DNA of 64,000 bases. Origin: Trueperella abortisuis. Lineage in GTDB: Bacteria; Actinomycetota; Actinomycetes; Actinomycetales; Actinomycetaceae. Position numbers and translations under genes: made by a program. Below the pieces are notes generated by a model. That model ran no database searches, was not told the DNA's origin, and saw only the letters and a program-made list of their open reading frames with translations. Positions 53,653 through 63,107 of the stretch are shown piece after piece (the first letter of the stretch is position 1; each line of letters opens with the position of its first letter). The stretch lies in the NCBI RefSeq assembly GCF_030811095.1, contig NZ_JAUSQL010000001.1, forward strand, positions 1,178,001-1,242,000. The letters are read 5' to 3'.

Positions 53653-53664
53653 GGCTCAATTATG
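53652..53664 (-). promoter_or_regulatory. Leaderless -10 of pfkA
   Basis: Minus-strand CATAAT (53664 to 53659), 6 nt, then ATG at 53652. Confidence 0.45.
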
Positions 53665-53750
53665 GCCCATGACCGCGGCGCATGTGGGCTTTTGGCACGC
53701 ATGCTCAAACCACATGATTGCCGCGCACGACCTCCGTCTGGATGCCCTGG

Positions 53751-55205
53751 CTACTTTCGCTTGCGTCGCTCGCGCACACGCACCGAAATCTCCACGGGTG
53801 AGCCGAGGAAATCGAAGGTCTCGCGCAGCCGGCGCTCGATGAAGCGCCGGTAACCGTGATCCAGGAAGCCCGTGGTGAAGAGCACAAAGCGAGGCGGCTG
53901 AACGGCCACCTGGGTGGCAAAGAGGATGCGCGGCTGGCGGCCGCCCCGAACCGGGTGAGGGTTGGCAGCGACCAGTTCTCCGAGCGTCGAATTGAGCTTG
54001 GAGGTCGTGACGCGCTTATCCCACGAGTCGAGCGCCTTCTCCATCGCGCGCGTGAGGCGGTTGGTGTGCCATCCCGTCTTGGCGGAAATGTTGATGCGCT
54101 CTACCCACGGCATCTGCACGAGTTCGCGTTCGATGTCGCGGTCGAGCTGGATGCGCCGCTCGTCGTCCACCAGGTCCCACTTGTTGCACACGAGAACCAT
54201 CGCGCGCCCGGCATCGATGACCTGCTGCATGATACGCACGTCCTGCTCGGACAGATCCGAGGAGGCGTCGATGAGCATCAGCGCGAGCTCCGCCTTATCG
54301 ATGGCGCGCTGTGTGCGCAGGGAGGCGTAGTAGTCGGCGCCGGACTGCATATGCACACGACGCCGAATGCCCGCGGTGTCGACGAAGGTCCACACTCGCC
54401 CGTCAAGTTCGACGATCTCGTCGACCGGGTCGCGCGTGGTGCCGGCGAGGTCGTCGACCACCACGCGGTTCTCCCCCGCCAGCTGATTAAGCAGCGAAGA
54501 CTTGCCGACGTTCGGCTTTCCCACGAGCGCCACGCGGCGCGGCCCCTTACCCGGACGCTCTCGCCGCACACCGGAGACCTTGGGTAGCACCCGCATCGCC
54601 TCGTCCAGCAGATCCCCCGATCCGCGCCCATGAAGGGCGGACACGGGGAACGGCTCGCCCAACCCGAGAGACCACAGGTAGGCCACGTCCGCCTCCTGCG
54701 CGGGCGAATCAACCTTGTTGGCTGCCAGCACGGTCGGCTTGCCGGAACGTCGAATCAACTCCACGATGCGCTCGTCGCCGTCCGTAACGCCCACGTTCGC
54801 GTCCACGACGAGCACGACGGCGTCGGCCTCCCGGATCGCGATCTCGGACTGGTCGGCAACTGAGCGGTCGATGCCGGTCACGTCGATCTCCCACCCGCCG
54901 GTGTCCACGACCGTAAAGGCGCGTCCGTTCCATTCGGCGTCGTAGTAAACACGGTCGCGCGTGACGCCGGGGGTGTCCTGCACGACGGCGACTCGCCGGC
55001 CCACCACCCGGTTGACGAGGGTGGACTTGCCCACGTTGGGCCGTCCGACGATCGCCAACACGGGGTTGGTCGGAGCCACCTCAGCGGGTGCGATCTCGGG
55101 GTCGATGTCGAGCAGCGCGGCGTCGTCGTCCTCAAGTTCGTAGTCTTCGAGGGAGGAGCGCATGAGCTCGTAGTTGGCCTCTTCCTGGGCGTCGTTCTCA
55201 GTCAC
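53751..55205 (-). CDS. der: Ribosome assembly GTPase Der (EngA)
   Basis: A 484-residue tandem GTPase needed for 50S assembly. An acidic N-terminal extension (1-47) precedes the first G domain, with GRPNVGKST (54-62), [14 protein letters not shown] and NKVD. The second G domain has [28 protein letters not shown] and NKWDLVD. A C-terminal KH-like domain ends in a basic RERRKRK tail. GTG start overlaps the TyrA-Cmk stop by 8 nt; cmk-der adjacency is conserved. Confidence 0.97.
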   Translation of the reverse strand: MTENDAQEEANYELMRSSLEDYELEDDDAALLDIDPEIAPAEVAPTNPVLAIVGRPNVGKSTLVNRVVGRRVAVVQDTPGVTRDRVYYDAEWNGRAFTVVDTGGWEIDVTGIDRSVADQSEIAIREADAVVLVVDANVGVTDGDERIVELIRRSGKPTVLAANKVDSPAQEADVAYLWSLGLGEPFPVSALHGRGSGDLLDEAMRVLPKVSGVRRERPGKGPRRVALVGKPNVGKSSLLNQLAGENRVVVDDLAGTTRDPVDEIVELDGRVWTFVDTAGIRRRVHMQSGADYYASLRTQRAIDKAELALMLIDASSDLSEQDVRIMQQVIDAGRAMVLVCNKWDLVDDERRIQLDRDIERELVQMPWVERINISAKTGWHTNRLTRAMEKALDSWDKRVTTSKLNSTLGELVAANPHPVRGGRQPRILFATQVAVQPPRFVLFTTGFLDHGYRRFIERRLRETFDFLGSPVEISVRVRERRKRK

Positions 55206-56979
55206 GGTAGCCTTCCGGGATCAGGTCGATGACGGCGGCCACGACGTCGTCGATGCCAAGGTTGGACGAGTCGATGGTGGTCACGCCGTCCTCGGCGACG
55301 GTGAAGTTGATGACGGTTGAGTCGTCGCGGTCACGGCGGAGCACCTCGTCGCGGGTGGCGGCGATGGCGTCCTGGTCGGTGGTGCCGAGGTTCTCCCTGG
55401 CGCGACGCGCCAAGCGCGCCTCCTCCGAGGCGGTCAGTAGTACCCGCACGGGCGCGTTGGGGGCAACCACGGTGGTGATATCGCGCCCTTCGGCCACGAT
55501 CCCCCGGCCCTGCGAATGGCCGGAGGGGGTGGACTCTTCGGCGATGATCGCCTGCTGCATGCGCACCATTTCTGCCCGCACGTCAAGGTTGACCGCCAGC
55601 TTCGAGACCACCTTGGATACCTCGGAGGTGCGGATCGCGGCCGTGATGTCATTGTCAGCGCACATGAAACGCTGACTGGCGGGGTCGAGGTCGATCGAGA
55701 GCGGCATCGACCGGGTGGATGCGAGGACGGCCTCGGCGTCGTCGAGGTCGACGCCCTCGTGGACGGCCCACCACGTGGCCGCGCGGTACATCGCACCGGT
55801 ATCGAGGTAGGACAGCCCCAACTCGCGAGCCACCCGCTTGGCCACGGTCGACTTGCCGGAGCCCGAGGGCCCATCGATGGCGATCACCAACGGCTGAGGA
55901 TTCTCACTTCTGACCACTTGCCACCCCTTCTGTTCCAGGCCGCGTTCGAGGGGAAGCCCCTGATGCGGGTTGACCTTGAGAATAACCCGACCCACCGGCT
56001 GGCGTGCCGAGTGCTCCATCTCGAGGTCCTCGATGTTGATTCCAAGCTCGCCGATCTCGGCGAACAGTCGCCCGAGCATGCCCGGCTGATCCGGGATGAG
56101 GACGATGACGTCGGCGTAGGAGGCGCGCGCCCCTCCGTGCTTGCCCGGGATGCGGGCCACGCCCTTGTTGCCGTCCGAGATGACGGACGATATGCGGTCC
56201 AGGCCAGAGTCCCGGTCGAGGGTGGCGACGAGCGCGCCTAGGCGGGCCGAGATGCCCCGCAATACGTTCGCGATCTCGGTGCGGTTGCCGTTGATGATCG
56301 ACGTCCACAGTAGCGGGTCCGATTCCGCGATTCGCGTGACGTCGCGCAGACCCTGACCAGCCAGGTCGAGGGCTTGCGCGGGTGCATCGCGCAGGGCCGA
56401 AGCCACGAGCGAGCTCATGAGCTGAGGCATGTGGGACACGAGTGCGACGGCGTGGTCGTGTTCTGCGGCGCTGAGCATGGATACCGACGCACCCATGTCG
56501 ACGGCGAGCGTGCGCACCGCCCCCACCGCCGCTTGCGACGTGTGATCGTTGGGGGTGATGACCCACGGGCGGCCGACGAAGAGGTCGGCGTCGGCGGCTA
56601 TCGCGCCGGACCGCTCCTTGCCCGCCATCGGGTGCGAGCCGACCCAGCGGTCGAATCCGGGGTGGCCCTCGAGCGCGGCGCCGATCTTATCCTTGACCGA
56701 GGCTACGTCGGTGACCACCGCATCCGGGAATCGATCCAGCGCGCTCGCCACGACCCCCGCCGTCACGTCGGGCGGAATCGCGACGACGACGATCTTCGGC
56801 TTGGCGACCGGATCCAGTGTTCCCGCCCCCAGATCGCGAGCGAGGGCGGCAGCCACCGGCGAGGCATCCTCGAGGTGAACCTCCACCCCGGCGCGGCGCA
56901 GGCGCAACGCGATGGAGGTGCCAAGCAGACCGGCGCCGATCACCAGCACCGGCGAGGGCGTGAGCACGGTGTCGTTCAC
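55198..56979 (-). CDS. tyrA-cmk: Prephenate dehydrogenase fused to cytidylate kinase
   Basis: A single 593-codon frame. Residues 1-285 are prephenate dehydrogenase (tyrosine synthesis): NAD loop [13 protein letters not shown] (13-25), [11 protein letters not shown] and the catalytic-His region [16 protein letters not shown]. Residues about 289-356 are an ACT-type regulatory domain ([20 protein letters not shown]). Residues about 362-593 are cytidylate kinase: P-loop GPSGSGKST (370-378), [24 protein letters not shown] and ARRARE. The frame is continuous with no stop or shift at the junction. The two steps are metabolically unrelated. GTG start overlaps the rluB stop. Confidence 0.92.
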   Translation of the reverse strand: MNDTVLTPSPVLVIGAGLLGTSIALRLRRAGVEVHLEDASPVAAALARDLGAGTLDPVAKPKIVVVAIPPDVTAGVVASALDRFPDAVVTDVASVKDKIGAALEGHPGFDRWVGSHPMAGKERSGAIAADADLFVGRPWVITPNDHTSQAAVGAVRTLAVDMGASVSMLSAAEHDHAVALVSHMPQLMSSLVASALRDAPAQALDLAGQGLRDVTRIAESDPLLWTSIINGNRTEIANVLRGISARLGALVATLDRDSGLDRISSVISDGNKGVARIPGKHGGARASYADVIVLIPDQPGMLGRLFAEIGELGINIEDLEMEHSARQPVGRVILKVNPHQGLPLERGLEQKGWQVVRSENPQPLVIAIDGPSGSGKSTVAKRVARELGLSYLDTGAMYRAATWWAVHEGVDLDDAEAVLASTRSMPLSIDLDPASQRFMCADNDITAAIRTSEVSKVVSKLAVNLDVRAEMVRMQQAIIAEESTPSGHSQGRGIVAEGRDITTVVAPNAPVRVLLTASEEARLARRARENLGTTDQDAIAATRDEVLRRDRDDSTVINFTVAEDGVTTIDSSNLGIDDVVAAVIDLIPEGYRD

Positions 56980-57725
56980 AGCTTCACCATGCTCATCAGG
57001 GCGCCGAGCTCGGAGCCGGCCACCTGGCGCACTTGGCCCGGCTTAAGACGCCCGATCGTGATGTTGCCGAATTGGGTGCGCACCAGGTCAATCACGGGGA
57101 AGCCGACCTCCTCCATGATCCTGCGCACGATGCGGTTGCGCCCCGAATGCAGGGTCAGCTCCACGATCGAATGCTTCTTGCCCAATTCGCGTAGCACGAA
57201 GCTGTCCACCTTGACTGGGCCGTCGTCGAGCGTGATCCCCTTCTCCAACACCTTGGTCAGACCGCGCGGAACGGTGCCTTCCACGCGGGCGATGTAGGTC
57301 TTGGGCACCTCGTAGGAGGGGTGGGTGAGGCGGTGAGCGAGCTCGCCGTCGTTGGTCAGCAGGATGATGCCCTCCGTGTCGGCGTCGAGGCGGCCCACGT
57401 GGTAGAGCCGCTCGGTGCGGTCCGCGACGTAGTCGGCCAGCGTTGGCCGACCCTGGTCATCGCTCATGGTGGACACGACGCCGCGCTCCTTGTAGCACAC
57501 GAGCGTCAGCTTCGTCTCGTCGAGCTGAACCCGGTTGCCGTCAACGTGGATGACGGCGTCGGGGCTGACCCGGATGCCGAGCTGGCGCACGACGACGCCG
57601 TCGACACTGACCCGCCCCTGGGTGATGAGCTCCTCGCAGGCGCGCCGGGATCCAACGCCGGCGTGTGCGAGCACCTTTTGTAGGCGCTCCCCGTTGGCGT
57701 CGTACAGGTCCTGTGCGCGTGTCAT
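56976..57725 (-). CDS. rluB: 23S rRNA pseudouridine synthase, RluB/RsuA family
   Basis: A 249-residue enzyme with an N-terminal S4 RNA-binding domain (RLQKVLAHAGVGSRRACEELITQGRVSVDG, about 13-43) and an RsuA-type catalytic domain. The catalytic Asp is in HVGRLDADTEGIILLTNDG (about 114). SGRNRIVRRIMEEVGFPVIDLVRTQFGNI is the conserved C-terminal block. Start overlaps scpB (ATGA). Part of the actinobacterial xerD-parA-scpA-scpB-rluB-cmk-der run. Confidence 0.94.
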   Translation of the reverse strand: MTRAQDLYDANGERLQKVLAHAGVGSRRACEELITQGRVSVDGVVVRQLGIRVSPDAVIHVDGNRVQLDETKLTLVCYKERGVVSTMSDDQGRPTLADYVADRTERLYHVGRLDADTEGIILLTNDGELAHRLTHPSYEVPKTYIARVEGTVPRGLTKVLEKGITLDDGPVKVDSFVLRELGKKHSIVELTLHSGRNRIVRRIMEEVGFPVIDLVRTQFGNITIGRLKPGQVRQVAGSELGALMSMVKL

Positions 57726-58273
57726 CGTAGCTCCTTTTCGACCTCGTCGAGGTCGGCATCGTCTGGCAGGTAGGGCGCCAAGGGGGCCAGGTCGTCGAGT
57801 GAGTTCATGCCCATCTTCTCAAGGAAGAGCGGGGTGGTGGCGTACAGGCTCGCGCCCGTGGCGGCCGTGCTTCCCACCTGCTCGACCAACCCCCTGGTGA
57901 CCAAAGTTCGAACAACAGAGTCTACCTCAACTCCACGGATTGACGCGATTTGTGCGCGGGTGCACGGCTGGCGGTAGGCGATGACGGCGAGCGTCTCGAG
58001 CGCTTGGACCGACAGCCGGGAGGACTGGCCCGATGTGATGAATCCGGCCACGATCTCGCTGTAGCGCGGGTGGGAGTAGAAGCGCCAGCCGCCACCCGCC
58101 TCGCGTAGCTCGAATCCGCGCTGTTCCTCCGTGTAGGCACGAGCCATCGCGCGCAGGAGGGAGTCGGTATCGGCCTCGGGCAGGTCGATGGACGCCGCGA
58201 GCCGATCCGCCGGGATGGGCTCGGGCGCCACCATCAAGATCGCCTCGAGGGCGCCACGCTGAACGTCACTCAT
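57722..58273 (-). CDS. scpB: Segregation and condensation protein ScpB
   Basis: A 183-residue dimeric winged-helix protein that with ScpA and SMC forms the chromosome-condensing complex. MSDVQRGALEAILMVAPEPIPADRLAASI is the family start, followed by GFELREAGGGWRFYSHPRYSEIV and LSVQALETLAVIAYRQPCTRAQIASIRGVEVDSVVRTLVTRGLVE. ATG 58273 overlaps the scpA stop by 8 nt. Longer frames upstream do not match the family. Confidence 0.95.
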   Translation of the reverse strand: MSDVQRGALEAILMVAPEPIPADRLAASIDLPEADTDSLLRAMARAYTEEQRGFELREAGGGWRFYSHPRYSEIVAGFITSGQSSRLSVQALETLAVIAYRQPCTRAQIASIRGVEVDSVVRTLVTRGLVEQVGSTAATGASLYATTPLFLEKMGMNSLDDLAPLAPYLPDDADLDEVEKELR

Positions 58274-59108
58274 CGCTATCCTCACTTTCGTCATTCTCCC
58301 CCGCCGACGGCGCCGATGCCAGGAGCGCCGCAGACACATCCGCCGAAGGGCGGGCGTCTTTCGGCGTTGCCGTGCGCGTGATGAAGAGGGTGGCCAGTGG
58401 GCCATTTTGCTCGACATCGACCTCCCCGCCGCGCAGCATCTCAAGGACCGCCAGGAAGCGGGAGACCACGGTCGTGACCGAGTGGGCCTGCCGGCACAGT
58501 TCGGTGAAGGAGACCCGCTCCCCCACCACGAGGGTCTGGCGCAGGTAGTCCACCTGGGTCTCGACGGGCACCAGCGGGTCGTGCAGGTGGTCGAAGGTGA
58601 CCTCCTCAGGCATGCGGGTCAAGGCGCGCGCCGCCAGCAGGGCAAGGTCCTCCACGCCGATGCGCAATTCGACCTCGGGTAAAAGAGCGCGGAAGCGCTC
58701 CTCCATCGGCACGTCACGCGCGTGGGACAGCGACTGCACGGCCAGCGTGGCAGCAAGGTCGGCTGCAACGTCCTTGTAGGCCTTGTACTGCAAGAGCTTG
58801 GCGAACAGGAGGTCACGTGCGCTGAGGATCTCCACGTCCTCTTCCTCGACCTCCTCGTGCGGAAGCAGGCGCGCCGCTTTCATGTCCAGTAGGGTCGCGG
58901 CGATGACGACGAACTGGGACATCTGCGACAGGTCGGCCTCGTGAACACGCACGAAGTCCAGGAACTCGTCGGTCACTTCGGCCAGCGCCACCTCGGTGAC
59001 GTCGAGCTTCTTGCGGGAAATCAGTGAGAGGAGAACCTCAAACGGCCCCGAAAAGACATCGAGATCGACGGCGAATCCATCGCTAAAGAGATCCTCGTCG
59101 CCGCTCAC
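58266..59108 (-). CDS. scpA: Segregation and condensation protein ScpA
   Basis: A 280-residue kleisin bridging SMC and ScpB. FAVDLDVFSGPFEVLLSLISRKKLDVTEVALAEVTDEFLDFV is the N-terminal SMC-neck-binding helix region. LARDLLFAKLLQYKAYKDVA lies centrally, and the C-terminal winged helix (VSFTELCRQAHSVTTVVSRFLAVLEMLRGGEVDVEQ) binds the SMC head. The acidic tail (NDESEDSDE) is dispensable in appearance. GTG start overlaps the parA stop by one base. Confidence 0.95.
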   Translation of the reverse strand: MSGDEDLFSDGFAVDLDVFSGPFEVLLSLISRKKLDVTEVALAEVTDEFLDFVRVHEADLSQMSQFVVIAATLLDMKAARLLPHEEVEEEDVEILSARDLLFAKLLQYKAYKDVAADLAATLAVQSLSHARDVPMEERFRALLPEVELRIGVEDLALLAARALTRMPEEVTFDHLHDPLVPVETQVDYLRQTLVVGERVSFTELCRQAHSVTTVVSRFLAVLEMLRGGEVDVEQNGPLATLFITRTATPKDARPSADVSAALLASAPSAGENDESEDSDE

Positions 59109-59965
59109 TAGGGTGCGCCGCCACGGCAGATCAGTTCGCGTGCAAGCCGGCGGTAGGCCTCGGCGCCCTTCGATTTCGGGTCGTAGCTGGTAATCGGTTC
59201 AGCCGCCACTGTGGCGTCCGGGAAGCGGACGGTGCGAGGGATCTGGGTCTCGAAGACCTTCTCCCCGAACTGTTGGCGGATCGTGGAGATCACCTCGCGA
59301 GCGTGTAGCGTGCGCGTGTCGACCATGGTCAGCAGTACGCCATCCACGCTCAGCTGCGGGTTGAGTCGGTCTTGGACACGCTCGATCTGGTCGATAAGGA
59401 GCGCAACGCCGCGCATGGCGAAGAACTCCGCCTCCAGTGGGATCATGACGCCGTGGGCGGCGGTGAGCGCGTTGATGGTGAGCAGGCCGAGGGAGGGCTG
59501 GCAGTCGACGATGATGACGTCGTAATCGTTGACTATCGGACGCAACACCCGCAGGAGCGACTGTTCGCGCGCCACCTCGTTAATGAGCTGGATTTCGGCG
59601 GCGGACAGCTCAATGTTCGACGGCACAATGTCGAGGTTCTCGGTGGAGGTGTGGTGGATGATCCGCGTGATGTCGGGCTTGGCGGAGAGCATCTCGTCAT
59701 ACAGCGTCCGCTCGAGGCTCATCGCGTTGATACCCACGCCCGCAGATGCCGCGCCTTGCGGGTCAAAATCGACGATGAGAACCTTGCGCCCGTATTCGGC
59801 CAGCGCCGCGGCGAGGTTGATCGAGGTGGTCGTCTTGCCCACGCCGCCCTTCTGGTTGCACATGGCGATGATGCGGGCAGGACCGTGGGAATCCAGATCG
59901 GCGGGGAGCGGAAAGTCGCGGCCGGGATCTAGGTCGTCGAGGAGATCAGTCTGTACAGGAGTCAC
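59108..59965 (-). CDS. parA: ParA-family ATPase next to scpAB
   Basis: A 285-residue deviant-Walker ATPase. KGGVGKTTTSINLAAAL (about 39-55) is Walker A with its signature lysine, VLIVDFDPQGAASAGVG is Walker A', and YDVIIVDCQPSLGLLTINAL Walker B. It is the scpA-linked ParA paralogue known in actinobacteria (Rv1708-like), not the parAB pair near the origin, since no parB follows. Its GTG start sits 6 nt after a TAGATT. Confidence 0.92.
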   Translation of the reverse strand: MTPVQTDLLDDLDPGRDFPLPADLDSHGPARIIAMCNQKGGVGKTTTSINLAAALAEYGRKVLIVDFDPQGAASAGVGINAMSLERTLYDEMLSAKPDITRIIHHTSTENLDIVPSNIELSAAEIQLINEVAREQSLLRVLRPIVNDYDVIIVDCQPSLGLLTINALTAAHGVMIPLEAEFFAMRGVALLIDQIERVQDRLNPQLSVDGVLLTMVDTRTLHAREVISTIRQQFGEKVFETQIPRTVRFPDATVAAEPITSYDPKSKGAEAYRRLARELICRGGAP

Positions 59966-59977
59966 ATCACTAATCTA
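59965..59977 (-). promoter_or_regulatory. Leaderless -10 of parA
   Basis: Minus-strand TAGATT (59977 to 59972), 6 nt, then GTG at 59965, just after the xerD stop. Confidence 0.5.
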
Positions 59978-59995
59978 CCTGATGTCGGCAAGTTC

Positions 59996-60940
59996 TTAAG
60001 TGTGCAGGGCTCGAGGGTGGGAACTGGCATACGTTTCACGCATCGTCTGCGTGGTGACCTTGGTGTAGATCTGCGTCGTGGTCACCGACGAGTGGCCGAG
60101 CATTTCCTGGACGATCCGCACGTCCGCTCCGCCCTGGAGCAGGTGGGTGGCGAACGAGTGGCGGAAGGTATGCGGCGAGACGCCCTCGATCCCGGCGCGC
60201 TGGGCGATCGCTTTAATCGCCGTCCACGCCGACTGCCGGGTGAGCGGTTTGCCTCGCGTGTTGAGGAATAACGACGCCGTGCCGGTCCCCTTCGCCGCCA
60301 GCGCAGGCCTGCCTCGCACGAGGTAGGCCTCCAGCGCGGCGATGGCGTACTGCCCAAGCGGGAGGATTCGCTCCTTACGACCCTTGCCGAACAGACGAAT
60401 CGTGGCGGAATCAAGGTCGACGTCGTCGGCCGTGAGCCCCACCGCCTCCGCGATGCGCGCGCCGGTGCCGTAGAGGACCTCGACGAGGGCGCGGTCACGC
60501 AGAGCGATCGGCCCGTCACCGACGGATGCGGCCTCGATCAGGGCGGTCATCTGCTCGACCGTGATCGCCTTGGGTAGGCGCTGGCCGATCTTCGGTGGGC
60601 GCAGGTCAGCCGTGGGGTCGGCGGACGTGCGGCCCTCGAGGTAGAGGAATCCGTGCAGGCGTCGGATCGCGGTCACCATCCGCGCCACCGAGGACGTGGC
60701 GAAGACCGCGCCCGCCCGCCCATCTCGCAGGTAGTCGACGAAACTGGCGGCGTCCTCGGGCGTGGCGCTCGAAAAGGAGTGCACGCCGCGCGATTCGAGG
60801 TGATTCACATAATGGGAGATGTCGCGCCGGTAGGCGGAGGTGGTGTTCGTCGAGAGCGAGCGCTCCACGCTGAGGTGGGCGAGGAATTGGCTGACGTCGC
60901 GCGCAAAATCACTGCCATGCACTTTAGCGCGTCTGTCCAC
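59996..60940 (-). CDS. xerD: Tyrosine recombinase XerD
   Basis: A 314-residue chromosome dimer-resolving recombinase. An N-terminal SAM-like core-binding domain (about 12-105) precedes the catalytic domain, with R162 (GTGARIAEA), K186 region, H257 and R260 (HTFRHSFATHLL), H283 (LGHSS) and nucleophile Y292 (IYTK). Position beside parA-scpAB, normal for actinobacterial xerD, and complete catalytic residues argue for the housekeeping enzyme and not an island integrase. GTG start with AAGGGAG 9 nt upstream. Confidence 0.94.
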   Translation of the reverse strand: MDRRAKVHGSDFARDVSQFLAHLSVERSLSTNTTSAYRRDISHYVNHLESRGVHSFSSATPEDAASFVDYLRDGRAGAVFATSSVARMVTAIRRLHGFLYLEGRTSADPTADLRPPKIGQRLPKAITVEQMTALIEAASVGDGPIALRDRALVEVLYGTGARIAEAVGLTADDVDLDSATIRLFGKGRKERILPLGQYAIAALEAYLVRGRPALAAKGTGTASLFLNTRGKPLTRQSAWTAIKAIAQRAGIEGVSPHTFRHSFATHLLQGGADVRIVQEMLGHSSVTTTQIYTKVTTQTMRETYASSHPRALHT

Positions 60941-60954
60941 GTCTTACGCTCCCT

Positions 60955-60983
60955 TTGTGAGATAACCGCGTAGACTTTACTAT
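60955..60983 (+). promoter_or_regulatory. Promoter of tkt
   Basis: -35 TTGTGA (60955-60960), 17-bp spacer, -10 TACTAT (60978-60983). AAGGAG at 61008-61013 is the ribosome binding site, 6 nt before ATG 61020. Confidence 0.6.
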
Positions 60984-61019
60984 AACCGCTCACCCGCACT
61001 CTAAACGAAGGAGTTTTTC

Positions 61020-63098
61020 ATGACGTTCGAATGGAGCGACCTTGACCAGAAGGCCGTAGACACCGGCCGCGTGCTCGCCGCCGACGCCGTGCAGAATGTC
61101 GGCAACGGCCACCCAGGCACGGCCATGTCGCTGTCGCCCGCCGCCTACCTGCTCTTCCAGAAGGTCATGCGCAATGACCCAGCTGATGACGCCTGGCTCG
61201 GCCGGGATCGCTTCGTCCTGTCCGCCGGTCATTCCTCGCTGACCCAGTACGTCCAGCTTTTCCTCGCCGGCTACGGCCTCGAGGTTGAGGACCTCAAGGC
61301 GCTGCGCACCGAAGGCTCCCTCACCCCCGGCCACCCCGAGTACGGCCACACGAAGGGCGTGGAGATCACCACCGGCCCGCTCGGCCAGGGCCTGGCCTCC
61401 GCGGTTGGCATGGCGATGGCATCTCGCCGCGCCCACGGCCTATTCGACCCAAACACCCCCGAGGGCGAATCCGTCTTTGACCACTTTGTCTACGTCATCG
61501 CGGGAGACGGTTGCATGCAGGAGGGCGTGACCTCCGAGGCGTCCTCCATCGCGGGGACCCAAAACCTGGGCAACCTCATCGTCATTTACGACGACAACCG
61601 CATCTCCATTGAGGACGACACCTCGATCGCCTTCTCCGAGGACGTCCTGGCCCGCTACGAGGCCTACGGCTGGCACACTCAGCACGTGAGCTGGCTCGGC
61701 GACGGCGAGTACCACGAGGACGTCGAGGCGCTCTACCGGGCCATCGAGGAGGCCAAGAAGGTCACCGACAAGCCCTCGGTCATCAAGCTGTCCACGATCA
61801 TCGCCTGGCCGGCGCCCACCAAGCAGGGCACCGGCGCCTCGCACGGCTCGGCCCTTGGCGAGGACGAGATCCGCCAGACCAAGGAGTTCCTCGGCCTCGA
61901 CCCGGACAAGTCCTTCTACATCGATCCCAAGGTGCTCGAGCACACCCGCGCCCAGGCCAAGGTGAAGGCCGAGGCGGCTCGCGCCGCGTGGGAGCCGAAG
62001 TTCGACACGTGGGCAAAGGAGAACCCCGAGGCCAAGGCCTTGCTCGACCGGGTGCTCGCCCACAGGCTTCCCGACGGCTACGCCGACGCCTTCCCAACCT
62101 TCGAGGCGGACAAGCCGGTAGCTACCCGCGCCGCCTCCGGCGTCGTGCTCAACGCGATCAAGGACGCCCTGCCCGAGCTGTGGGGCGGCTCCGCCGATCT
62201 CGCGGGCTCGAACAACACGATCATGAAGGGCGAGCCGTCCTTCTTCCCCGAAGAGCGCTCATCGGCGATGTTCCCCGGCAACGAGTACGGGCGCAACCTG
62301 CACTTCGGCATCCGCGAACACGGCATGGGCTCCATCGTCAACGGCATCGCGCTAGACGGTCTGACCCGCCCGTATGGCGCAACCTTCTTCGTCTTCGCAG
62401 ACTACATGCGCCCGGCCGTCCGCCTTGCGGCGCTCATGAAGATCCCCTCCACCTTCGTGTGGACCCACGACTCGGTGGGTGTGGGCGAGGACGGCCCCAC
62501 GCATCAGCCGGTTGAGCACCTGTGGGCCTACCGCGCGATCCCTGGCCTGGATATCGTCCGCCCGGCGGACGCCAACGAGACCTCCTACGCCTGGCGCGGC
62601 ATCCTCGAGCGCACCGACCGCCCGGCCGGCCTCATCCTGTCCCGCCAAAACCTTCCCGTCCCCGCCCGTGGCGAGGGGGCGCTGGCCTCGGCTGAAGGCG
62701 TCCTCAAGGGCGGCTACGTGCTGGCCGATGCCGAGCAGCTCGACGTCGTCATCATGGCCACCGGCTCCGAGGTTTCCGTGGCGCTCGAAGCCCGCGAGGA
62801 GCTGGCCAAGGAGGGCATCGGCGCGCGCGTCGTCTCGATGCCGTGCCTGGAGTGGTTTGAGGAGCAGCCTGAGGACTACCGCGAGTCGGTGCTGCCCTCC
62901 TCCGTCAAGGCGCGCGTCTCGGTGGAGGCCGGCTCGACGCTCGGCTGGCGCAACTATGTGGGTGACGCCGGTCGCACGGTCGGCATCGACCACTTCGGCG
63001 AATCCGCCAACGGCGGCTTGCTGCTGAAGAAGTACGGCATGACCGCGCAAAACGTGGTCAAGGCCGCCAAGGAATCCATCGCTGCGGCCACGAAGTAG
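61020..63098 (+). CDS. tkt: Transketolase
   Basis: A 692-residue thiamine-diphosphate enzyme of the pentose phosphate pathway moving two-carbon units. NVGNGHPGTAMSLSPAAYLLFQ is the N-terminal signature, GDGCMQEGVTSEASSIAGTQNLGNLIVIYDDNRISIEDDT the ThDP/metal site. FGIREHGMGSIVNGIALDGLTRPYGATFFVFADYM carries the catalytic Glu in the Pyr domain. THDSVGVGEDGPTHQPVEHLWAYRAIPGLDIVRPADANE is the standard substrate region. It is followed 9 nt later by tal, so both are probably cotranscribed. Confidence 0.98.
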   Translation: MTFEWSDLDQKAVDTGRVLAADAVQNVGNGHPGTAMSLSPAAYLLFQKVMRNDPADDAWLGRDRFVLSAGHSSLTQYVQLFLAGYGLEVEDLKALRTEGSLTPGHPEYGHTKGVEITTGPLGQGLASAVGMAMASRRAHGLFDPNTPEGESVFDHFVYVIAGDGCMQEGVTSEASSIAGTQNLGNLIVIYDDNRISIEDDTSIAFSEDVLARYEAYGWHTQHVSWLGDGEYHEDVEALYRAIEEAKKVTDKPSVIKLSTIIAWPAPTKQGTGASHGSALGEDEIRQTKEFLGLDPDKSFYIDPKVLEHTRAQAKVKAEAARAAWEPKFDTWAKENPEAKALLDRVLAHRLPDGYADAFPTFEADKPVATRAASGVVLNAIKDALPELWGGSADLAGSNNTIMKGEPSFFPEERSSAMFPGNEYGRNLHFGIREHGMGSIVNGIALDGLTRPYGATFFVFADYMRPAVRLAALMKIPSTFVWTHDSVGVGEDGPTHQPVEHLWAYRAIPGLDIVRPADANETSYAWRGILERTDRPAGLILSRQNLPVPARGEGALASAEGVLKGGYVLADAEQLDVVIMATGSEVSVALEAREELAKEGIGARVVSMPCLEWFEEQPEDYRESVLPSSVKARVSVEAGSTLGWRNYVGDAGRTVGIDHFGESANGGLLLKKYGMTAQNVVKAAKESIAAATK

Positions 63099-63107
63099 GG
63101 AGGCCAC

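Noticed and set aside
59996..60940. Tyrosine recombinase as an island integrase
   Set aside because: It has the XerD length, full catalytic set and the conserved parA-scpA-scpB neighbourhood, and is far from the accessory island.
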